Positions 1 to 5,310 of a stretch of DNA of 8,926 bases are shown here, in pieces. Both the position numbers and the translations under genes were made by a program. A model generated the notes under the pieces. That model ran no database searches, was not told where the DNA came from, and saw only the letters and a program-made list of their open reading frames with translations. This stretch comes from Actinomycetota bacterium (GTDB lineage: Bacteria > Actinomycetota > Thermoleophilia > Gaiellales > Gaiellaceae), in assembly GCA_013821525.1 (NCBI GenBank), contig JACDGR010000119.1, positions 1-8,926 of the forward strand, given 5' to 3'. Every line of letters starts with the position of its first letter. Positions within the stretch are counted from its first letter, which is position 1.

Positions 1-1397
1 ACACTGTAGGTGCTGGTGCCCGTGGGTTGGATGGCGTAGCGGCGCGGGATCCCGAGCGCTCCCTCGGCGAACCAGGTGCCGGTCAGGCCGAAGCCGCCGA
101 CCAGCATCAGCGCGAGCATCGTGATCCGTGCGCTTCGCGACGAGGTTCGTCCGGCGTCGCGCTCGAGTAGGTGCGCGACGAACGCGAGGATCCAAACGAC
201 GACGGTCAACATCAGGTAGGTGTGGAAGTGAGCCACCACCCACACGGTGTTGTGAAGCCGGAAGTTGATCGGGATGATTGAGTCGATGACCGCGCCGGTG
301 CCGCCGATCGCCCAGCCTGCAAGGCCGACGTAGAGCAGGCTGGAGGCGAGTGTCCATCGGTAACGGGATCCCCAGACGAGCATCGTCATCGAGTAGATCG
401 TGATCACGGCGACAGGGAGCAGTGAGGCGTAGGAGCTGACTTCCGAGATGATCTCTGCCCACCTCGGTTGGACGAAGTCCAAGTAGAGGTGATGCGAGTA
501 GACGCTGACGATGAAGACGAGCGCTGCGAGCCAGCCACCGACGAATACCTTCGTCACCTCGTAGGCGCGGCCGGCGTAGCGGGGCAGGATCACATACACG
601 GAAGCCGCGGCGAGGTAGATGATCAGATTCGCGATCGTATGCCCGAAGAAGTAGACGAGGTTCTTCGCCACGAGCGGGTCGAAACCAACGCTCGAGTCGT
701 AGGTATGACCGAGCAGGCCGAGCGTGATCGCCGACCCCGCCGCCATCGCGAGCATGCCGTCGATCGCGACGACGGTGGCGGCGATCACCTGCGGCGGCGG
801 CGCGACCGGCTCGCGGCCGCGCAAGAATTCCCAGCCGAGCGCGGCAAGCACGCCGCCGTAGGCGGCTGCGGCTTGCTCGAGAACGTCGAGGCAGTAGACG
901 AAGAAGCCAGAGCCGATTGCGATCATCCCGACGAAGAACACGGCCTCCGACCAGACCGGCCATTGACCGGATGGGAAAAACGGAAGCGGCGGCAGGAACG
1001 TCCAGGCGGCACCGAACCCACCGATGAGCGTTGCCACCAGCACCGCCACGGCGCCGCTCACCATGAGCGCGTAACTGGCGAGCATCCGTTGCGGCCGTAA
1101 CGGCACCGTCGGGTGCACGACGTACCATGTCGCGCCCATCGCAGCCAGAAGAGCGCCGGTGATCATTCCGCCGCCGTGCAGCGTCAGCAGACGGTAGAAC
1201 CAGGCGGGCGAGAGGGAGATCACCTTGGCCTGTGTGAGGCGCATGATCAGGCCGAGCACACCCATCGCCGCCACGAGCGCGATCCCCGAGACGCCGAAGA
1301 GCAGACCGAACCTCCGCTCGATCGAGCGCGCCTCAACCGTGAACGTGGCCGCGCGCGGATGGAGCGCCGAGGCGGCGGGGGCGCTAACGGTCGCCAT
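1..1397 (-). CDS. Heme-copper oxidoreductase subunit I, probable CuA-type nitric oxide reductase catalytic subunit (partial)
   Basis: Integral membrane catalytic subunit of a heme-copper oxidase superfamily enzyme; 465 codons are visible and the C-terminus lies beyond the left edge. About 11 hydrophobic helices can be read. Low-spin heme ligands are H74 (LHGGGM) and H392. The high-spin heme ligand is H390, in HNTVWVVAHFH. CuB ligands are H253, H302 and H303 (YSHHLYLD). The overall pattern is that of B-type (ba3-like) enzymes. The residue four after H253 should be tyrosine in an A- or B-type O2 reductase, but it is Asn257 (GHTIANLIIY). The C-type alternative, a tyrosine six residues before the HH pair, is also absent (Ile296). 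Loss of this tyrosine is typical of NO reductases in the superfamily, so NO reduction to N2O is more likely than O2 reduction. The ATG at 1397 overlaps the subunit II stop (TGATG), implying translational coupling. Superfamily membership is secure; the NO reductase role is inferred. Confidence 0.9.
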   Translation of the reverse strand, partial: MATVSAPAASALHPRAATFTVEARSIERRFGLLFGVSGIALVAAMGVLGLIMRLTQAKVISLSPAWFYRLLTLHGGGMITGALLAAMGATWYVVHPTVPLRPQRMLASYALMVSGAVAVLVATLIGGFGAAWTFLPPLPFFPSGQWPVWSEAVFFVGMIAIGSGFFVYCLDVLEQAAAAYGGVLAALGWEFLRGREPVAPPPQVIAATVVAIDGMLAMAAGSAITLGLLGHTYDSSVGFDPLVAKNLVYFFGHTIANLIIYLAAASVYVILPRYAGRAYEVTKVFVGGWLAALVFIVSVYSHHLYLDFVQPRWAEIISEVSSYASLLPVAVITIYSMTMLVWGSRYRWTLASSLLYVGLAGWAIGGTGAVIDSIIPINFRLHNTVWVVAHFHTYLMLTVVVWILAFVAHLLERDAGRTSSRSARITMLALMLVGGFGLTGTWFAEGALGIPRRYAIQPTGTSTYS

Positions 1398-1933
1398 CAG
1401 CGCCGCCTCACGAGGAAGGAGCTCATCATGGTCGAGTGGCTGAGACCGCAGAATTCGAAGCAACGGATCAGGTAGACGCCGGGTTCGTCGAGCGTCAGGT
1501 CGAGTTGGTTGTGATAGCCGGGCATCGCCTGCACCGATCCGATCAGGTGACCGTGCGGGTCGTAGAGACCGAAGCCGTGGTTGACGTCGATCGAGGTGAC
1601 GTCGAAGCGCACACGGCTGCCGGCCGGCACGCGGGCAGGCTGCAATGTCCAGAAGAACTGGCCGCCCGTCACCTTCACGACCGTCCGCCCGCTCGAGCCG
1701 CCGCTCGCATAGGGGAGGTCGAACAGCGAGATGCCGACCACGACCACGCCGATCACGACCAGCAACGCGAGCCAGCGCTTGCGCAGCCAGTAGCCCACCC
1801 GGTGCACGCGTTCGTTGGAGACGTCCGACCCGGCCTGGACGCCGATGATCACGAAGGCACACGCGAGCGACGAAGCGATCACCGCAAACACCAGCCCGAT
1901 CGCAATCTGCGGATCTCCGTAGTGGAGACTCAC
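1397..1933 (-). CDS. Heme-copper oxidoreductase subunit II with CuA site
   Basis: 178-residue electron-entry subunit, membrane-anchored, with a cupredoxin domain outside the membrane that would pass electrons from a soluble donor, such as cytochrome c or a blue copper protein, to subunit I. Two hydrophobic segments are seen at about residues 10-32 and 52-72, followed by the beta-sandwich domain. The CuA ligand set is complete: H119 (VNHGF), then C158, E160, C162, H166 and M169 in CFEFCGLSHSTM. The start is GTG, preceded by GAGGAG about five bases upstream, which supports this start. It is the first gene of the operon and overlaps subunit I by one base. B-type subunit II usually has one membrane helix; the extra N-terminal helix could correspond to the separate small subunit IIa of ba3 oxidases (inference). 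CuA in a partner of a tyrosine-less subunit I recalls the CuA NO reductase described from Bacillus azotoformans. Confidence 0.92.
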   Translation of the reverse strand: MSLHYGDPQIAIGLVFAVIASSLACAFVIIGVQAGSDVSNERVHRVGYWLRKRWLALLVVIGVVVVGISLFDLPYASGGSSGRTVVKVTGGQFFWTLQPARVPAGSRVRFDVTSIDVNHGFGLYDPHGHLIGSVQAMPGYHNQLDLTLDEPGVYLIRCFEFCGLSHSTMMSSFLVRRR

Positions 1934-1937
1934 CTAA

Positions 1938-1944
1938 GCTCCTC
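1938..1944 (-). promoter_or_regulatory. Shine-Dalgarno sequence of the subunit II gene
   Basis: Read on the minus strand, GAGGAGC lies four to five bases before the GTG at 1933. It is the only good purine-rich site near the start and decides in favour of GTG over any internal ATG. Confidence 0.6.
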
Positions 1945-2211
1945 AGACGCGTGGAACGATCTCACAGTCTCCTCGCATGTGCACCCGGCAAGAGGAAAGC
2001 TTCCCACATCAGACTGGCGCGCGTTGAATCACCTTGTGTGTCCCTGCGTGTGGAGGAAGAGGCTGCCAGCCGCGCCGCCGACGCGGTTCCATCGATCAGC
2101 GGCGGGTAGCTGCGGCCGGGTTCAGCGGCGGCGAGGGTGGGTATGAGGGTGTCCAAACAAAGCCGGGTCAAGGCTCAAGTCTGCTTCGTGCGGAACTCGG
2201 GCGTCTCGCAC

Positions 2212-2227
2212 TGTCGTATTTACGACA
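2212..2227. promoter_or_regulatory. 16-bp palindromic operator, copy 1 (TGTCGTATTTACGACA)
   Basis: A perfect inverted repeat: TGTCGTA, two central T bases, TACGACA. The layout of five conserved bases, six-base spacer and five bases equals that of CRP sites (TGTGA-N6-TCACA) with a changed half-site. It sits between the divergently transcribed oxidase operon and the CRP/FNR-type regulator, centred about 48 bases before the regulator's likely start. It could therefore serve both promoters and allow autoregulation. A second copy occurs at 3188-3203. Binding by the neighbouring regulator is inferred. Confidence 0.65.
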
Positions 2228-2267
2228 CTTCGCTCCAACTGGAAGCTTGCAATGAAATGGTTATCAC

Positions 2268-2960
2268 CTGACCGACCTCGCCCCCGACAGTCCTGATTTC
2301 GCCCGGACGCTGCGACGCACGGTAAGCCGCGCAGAGCTCGAGGCTCTCCCCGACGACGACCTAGGTGCGCTGCGGCGCTTCGGTGTGCAGAAAGCCTGGG
2401 CGGCGGGAGAGACGATCTTCCGTCAGGGCCATCAACCGGAGGCGCTGTTCATCATCGAACAGGGCGAGGTGGCGCTCGTCGATGAGACGAAGAACGAGCG
2501 GCGGATCGTTCAGATCGTCGGGTTAGGGTCGCTCATCGGCGAAAGCCCGGTGTTGCAGGAGAGCCCATACGTGTATACGGCGGTGGCGCGTACCAACGCG
2601 ACGACGCTCGGGTTCGCCCTCGACACGATCCGCGCGCTGCTCGAGATCGACCCTCAGATCTGCTTCCGCTGGCTGCGTCTGCTTTCGGAACGGCTGGACG
2701 GGTCGCAGCGACGGCTGGTGGCGGTCGCAGGCCGCTCGGCCATCGAACGGCTCGGCGTTTTTCTCCTCCAGGATGCCGGAGATGGTGCAGAGGTGACCGT
2801 CGAGTTGACCCAGCAGGAACTTGCCTCGACGCTCGGTATCGGACGGCAGACGGTTTCGCGAGTGCTGGGGAATCTCGAGCGGCTTGGCCTCATCGAGCGC
2901 GGTCGCGGCCAGGTGCGTATCCTCGACCCGGACGGGCTGCGCGCGCTCCTCCCGCATTGA
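2268..2960 (+). CDS. CRP/FNR-family transcriptional regulator
   Basis: Cytosolic DNA-binding regulator with an N-terminal cyclic-nucleotide-binding-like beta-roll (AAGETIFRQGHQPEALFII, then GEVAL and GSLIGE) and a C-terminal winged helix-turn-helix. The recognition helix is GIGRQTVSRVLGNLE, followed by a wing ending in QVRIL. The first standard start codon in frame is GTG at 2385 (191 residues). Clear family sequence continues upstream (AELEALPDDDLGALRRFG), however, and starting at CTG 2268 gives 230 residues, the usual family size. No ATG, GTG or TTG exists between the in-frame stop at 2253 and 2385, so the start is CTG or a base is missing near ATG 2252 or 2257. FNR-type cluster cysteines are absent; only one Cys is seen. 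That leaves a cAMP-like, heme (DNR/NnrR-like) or other effector possible. Position beside a probable NO reductase favours an NO- or redox-responsive role (inference). Confidence 0.88.
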   Translation: MTDLAPDSPDFARTLRRTVSRAELEALPDDDLGALRRFGVQKAWAAGETIFRQGHQPEALFIIEQGEVALVDETKNERRIVQIVGLGSLIGESPVLQESPYVYTAVARTNATTLGFALDTIRALLEIDPQICFRWLRLLSERLDGSQRRLVAVAGRSAIERLGVFLLQDAGDGAEVTVELTQQELASTLGIGRQTVSRVLGNLERLGLIERGRGQVRILDPDGLRALLPH

Positions 2961-2968
2961 GCGCATCT

Positions 2969-2983
2969 CGTCGGGGGCCGACG
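2969..2983 (+). terminator. Possible weak hairpin after the regulator
   Basis: CGTCGG and CCGACG can pair around a GGG loop, starting nine bases after the regulator's stop codon. No run of T follows, so a Rho-independent terminator is only a possibility. Confidence 0.25.
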
Positions 2984-3010
2984 CTCGCGCGACGCTCGCC
3001 TGCGACGCTC
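2979..3010. repeat. Three short direct repeats CGACGCTC
   Basis: CGACGCTC occurs at 2979-2986, 2990-2997 and 3003-3010, with steps of 11 and 13 bases, close to one helical turn. It lies just after the regulator gene and overlaps the weak hairpin. It may be simple G+C-rich repetition or a binding array; nothing else supports a function. Confidence 0.45.
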
Positions 3011-3187
3011 CGTCGATACCACTCGGTCTGGATTGGAATGTAGGGGAGCGGACGATGGGCACCTATTAACCCTTGACGCGAACACGTCGAACGCGGAAGC
3101 GGGAGGTGGCGGCCTGGTGGGAACCCGATAGGGACAGTCGCGCTCGGTTTACTTCTATACCTCAAGGACGCATCTCACGGAAATGAG

Positions 3188-3203
3188 TGTCGTAGATGCG
3201 ACA
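3188..3203. promoter_or_regulatory. 16-bp palindromic operator, copy 2 (TGTCGTAGATGCGACA)
   Basis: Outer five-base arms TGTCG and CGACA are identical to those of the copy at 2212-2227, with the same six-base spacing. The left half TGTCGTA matches in seven bases; the right half differs at one. It lies over 200 bases upstream of the mini-ORF and folE and after the regulator gene. It is a plausible control site for the folE operon, linking that operon to the oxidase/regulator locus. No further copy with both arms was found elsewhere in the window. Confidence 0.65.
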
Positions 3204-3348
3204 GTTTGATCTTGTGAGGGCATGAGCAGGAGCGTTAGGTAGATTCGTTTTACGGTGTCTCAACCTCCAGCCGCCGTGACTGCGCGCAGGGCCGAAGAGT
3301 GGTCGAGCTGCGAGCGGTCAGCCTCTCAGCAGGGTGGATTTGAGCATT

Positions 3349-3362
3349 GATCGACGTCGATC
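3349..3362. promoter_or_regulatory. 14-bp perfect palindrome GATCGACGTCGATC
   Basis: Perfect two-fold symmetry with no spacer, located 48 bases upstream of the mini-ORF. It could bind a dimeric regulator, but palindromes made of GATC and CG words are not rare in G+C-rich DNA. Confidence 0.3.
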
Positions 3363-3396
3363 TTCAGGTCGGCGATGGAGCTCACTCGACGCTGAA

Positions 3397-3404
3397 AAGG
3401 AGGA
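3397..3404 (+). promoter_or_regulatory. Strong Shine-Dalgarno sequence before the mini-ORF
   Basis: AAGGAGGA closely matches the anti-Shine-Dalgarno complement and sits five bases before ATG 3410. It marks this mini-ORF, rather than ATG 3451, as the main ribosome entry point for the operon. Confidence 0.6.
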
Positions 3405-3409
3405 CCGAG

Positions 3410-3451
3410 ATGGAGATTCGCGTTGACGTTCTCGTCGAGGTTGTGCCTTGA
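3410..3451 (+). CDS. 13-codon mini-ORF coupled to folE (MEIRVDVLVEVVP)
   Basis: A 13-residue reading frame starts at ATG 3410 after AAAAGGAGGA, the strongest Shine-Dalgarno sequence in the region, about five bases before the start. Its TGA overlaps the ATG of folE at 3451 (TGATG). This is the classic layout of a leader peptide or of translational coupling, in which ribosomes that end here restart on folE, whose own site (GAGG, ten bases upstream) is weaker. The peptide is acidic and hydrophobic with no recognised motif. Alternatively it is the relic of a longer gene. Translation is plausible from layout only. Confidence 0.4.
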   Translation: MEIRVDVLVEVVP

Positions 3452-4163
3452 TGGGCGGCGGCCGGAACGCGAACTTGGTTGAGAACCGCGGCGGCCTGAT
3501 CCCGGCGCCCGGATGCCATTCCGCCGACCCGGAGGAGTCGATCGCCTGGGAGCAGACCGCACCACGGCAGATCGAGCCTAAGGACTGGCGCCGCTTCGAG
3601 GACTCGATCGCCGAGATCTTTACAGCGTTCGGGATGGACATTGGCACGGTTTCGACGACTGCGACCCCGGTGCGTTTCCTGAAGGCCCTCTATGACGCGA
3701 CCGCCGGCTACGAGGGTGACGCGAAGCTACTAACCGCTTCCCGACGGAGTACCACGAAGGGGCCGCCTCCCAGATCAACCAGGTCATCGAAGGGCCGATC
3801 TCGTTTTATTCGCTCTGTGAGCACCACGCGCTGCCGTTCCACGGTTTCGCTCACGTTGGGTATGTCGCGCACGAGCAGATTATCGGCATCTCGAAGTTGA
3901 CTCGGCTCGTGCGCTTGTTCGCGCGCAGGTTCACCGTCCAGGAACGTTTGGGTGTGCAGATCGCGGACACGCTCGTCGCGCTGATGCAGCCGCACGGTGT
4001 CGCGGTCCATCTCGAAGCGGAGCATCTCTGCACGCAGATGCGCGGCGTCCGGGAGGAGCACTCGAAGACGGTTATCTCGTTCTGGCGGGGCGGGTACGTC
4101 GAGGAGCCGGAGATGCGGCGCGAGTTCCTCGAAGAGGTACGGAGCCGAAACCCATGGAGCTAG
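3451..4163 (+). pseudogene. folE: GTP cyclohydrolase I (FolE), interrupted by a one-base frameshift
   Basis: FolE converts GTP to 7,8-dihydroneopterin triphosphate plus formate, the entry step of folate and biopterin synthesis. The N-terminal 96 codons (to about 3738) include TPVRFLKALYDATAGYEGDAKLLTA. The reading then continues one frame back as FPTEYHEGAASQ and onward for 141 codons, giving about 237 residues in all, a normal family length. The downstream part carries the zinc-site motif FYSLCEHHALPF (Cys at 3816, His at 3822 and 3825), SKLTRLVRLFARRFTVQERL, and HLCTQMRGV with the third zinc-ligand cysteine at 4029. The break falls at GCTTCCCG (3736-3743); one missing T (GCTTTCCCG) would restore a continuous protein. 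All catalytic residues are intact outside the break, so either the damage is recent or this is a sequencing error. No slippery heptamer suggesting programmed shifting is seen. The FAD oxidoreductase starts 19 bases after the stop. Confidence 0.88.
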
Positions 4164-4182
4164 AGCGGCGAGGAGGAGACGT

Positions 4183-5310
4183 ATGCGTACGTATCGCTAT
4201 CTGATCGTTGGCGGCGGTTTGACGGCCGACGCGGCCTGCAAGGGGATCCGCGAACGCGACAGCGACGGGTCGATCGGCGTTGTGGCAGACGAGGCCTTTC
4301 CGCCCTACGCCCGTCCGCCGCTGACGAAAGCGCTCTGGAAGGGCGACGACGAAGACACGATTTGGTGCGGGACGGCCGACCTCGGCGTCGATCTGCGGCT
4401 CGGCCGGACGGTCGTCTCGCTCGATCTCCCGGCCCGGCAGGCGACTGACGACGCGGGCGAGACCTACGCCTACGAGCGGCTGCTGCTCGCAAGCGGTGGC
4501 CGGCCCCGCCGCTTGCCGTTCGGAGGCGGCGAGGTGATCTACTTCCGCACCCTCGCCGATTACCGGCACCTGCGTGCGCTTACCGACGGCGCCGCCCGTT
4601 TCCTGGTGATCGGCGGCGGCTTCATCGGCTCGGAGATCGCCGCCGCGCTCGCGATGAATGGCTTCCCGGTGACGATCGTCTTCCCCGAGCCGGGGCTCGG
4701 CGTACGCATCTTCCCGGCCGAGCTGTCCGCGTTCGTCACCGACTACTACCGCGACAAAGGCGTCGAAGTACTCGCCGACACGTCGGTGACCGGAATCGAA
4801 CGCACACGTGGCGTCACGCGCGTCTCGACCAAAGACGGACGCACGCTCGAGACGGACGTGGTCATCGCCGGGATCGGAATCGAGCCTCGGACCGAACTCG
4901 CGGTCGCCGCCGGGCTCCCGGTTGAGGATGGGATCATCGTCGACGAGCGCGCGCGCGTCCATGGGCACGAACACGTCTTCGCGGCGGGAGACGTCGCCCG
5001 CTTCCTCGCCGCCGCGCTCGACAAGACGATGCGGGTCGAGCACGAAGACCACGCAAAAAGCCACGGGCGGCTGGCCGGGATCAACATGGCCGGCGCGGAG
5101 GAGTCCTACGATCATCTGCCGTTCTTCTACTCCGACCTGTTCGATCTCGGCTACGAGGCAGTCGGCGAGCTCGACCCGCGCCAGGAGACCCTTGCCGACT
5201 GGGAAGAAGAGCACCGCAAAGGCGTCGTCTACTACCTCGACGCCGCCCGCGGCTTGATCGCTGCCCGCCAGCCGATCGAGGCGAGCCGACTCGGCGAGCC
5301 GGTCGCATGA
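4183..5310 (+). CDS. FAD/NAD(P)-dependent oxidoreductase, ferredoxin-reductase / monodehydroascorbate-reductase type
   Basis: 375-residue cytosolic flavoprotein that would move electrons between NAD(P)H and a small redox carrier. An FAD-binding Rossmann motif stands at the N-terminus (VGGGLTADA, residues 9-17), followed by the family signature PYARPPLTK (41-49). The NAD(P)-binding GGGFIGSE lies at 144-151 and the second FAD contact HVFAAGD at 264-270. The C-terminal domain includes RVEHEDHAKSHG and LPFFYSDLFD. The segment VFPEPGLGVRIFP followed by YYRDKGVEV resembles monodehydroascorbate reductase and AIF-like members more than bacterial Rieske-dioxygenase reductases. The start at ATG 4183 is chosen because AGGAGGAGAC precedes it; the frame is open upstream only as a shadow of folE. 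Its TGA overlaps the ATG of the sigma factor gene (ATGA). The electron partner is unknown. A rubredoxin or NO reductase-like partner, as for NorW, is possible but unsupported. Confidence 0.9.
   Translation: MRTYRYLIVGGGLTADAACKGIRERDSDGSIGVVADEAFPPYARPPLTKALWKGDDEDTIWCGTADLGVDLRLGRTVVSLDLPARQATDDAGETYAYERLLLASGGRPRRLPFGGGEVIYFRTLADYRHLRALTDGAARFLVIGGGFIGSEIAAALAMNGFPVTIVFPEPGLGVRIFPAELSAFVTDYYRDKGVEVLADTSVTGIERTRGVTRVSTKDGRTLETDVVIAGIGIEPRTELAVAAGLPVEDGIIVDERARVHGHEHVFAAGDVARFLAAALDKTMRVEHEDHAKSHGRLAGINMAGAEESYDHLPFFYSDLFDLGYEAVGELDPRQETLADWEEEHRKGVVYYLDAARGLIAARQPIEASRLGEPVA

Larger units (their letters stand above)
1934..2267. other. Divergent intergenic region between oxidase operon and regulator
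   Basis: About 330 bases separate the oxidase operon from the CRP-type regulator and must hold both promoters. It contains the palindrome at 2212-2227. A minus-strand TTGACC at about 2165-2171 resembles a -35 element, but no convincing -10 follows at standard spacing. Open frames here (for example 1962-2171 minus, starting at TTG without a ribosome binding site) have low-complexity, non-protein-like translations and are not called as genes. Confidence 0.6.
2961..3409. other. 450-base gene-poor region before the folE operon
   Basis: No reading frame here has protein-like composition together with a ribosome binding site. The stretch is visibly less G+C-rich in its middle (about 3140-3260) than the flanking genes, as expected for a promoter. 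It holds the CGACGCTC repeats, the second TGTCG-N6-CGACA palindrome at 3188-3203, and a separate 14-bp palindrome at 3349-3362. A promoter for the downstream operon is expected between 3200 and 3400, but I could not fix its -35 and -10 elements. Confidence 0.55.

Noticed and set aside
468..2146. Long plus-strand open frames opposite the oxidase genes
   Set aside because: They are antisense shadows of clear subunit I and II genes; their translations are rich in Arg, Asp, Glu and His with no domain pattern, as expected from complementary G+C-rich codons.
1962..2171. 69-codon minus-strand frame between the oxidase operon and the palindrome
   Set aside because: Starts at TTG with no Shine-Dalgarno sequence and has a non-protein-like composition; more likely untranslated leader.
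3276..3352. 24-codon frame from GTG in the gene-poor region
   Set aside because: No ribosome binding site and no conservation evidence; length expected by chance.
3725..3745. Programmed -1 frameshift in folE
   Set aside because: No X-XXY-YYZ slippery sequence or clear downstream hairpin is visible, and bacterial folE genes are not known to use frameshifting; a missing base is the simpler reading.
3448..3900. Continuous 150-codon frame as a complete gene
   Set aside because: Only its first part, to about 3738, is FolE-like; the rest is Arg/Ser-rich out-of-frame reading of the folE zinc-site half.
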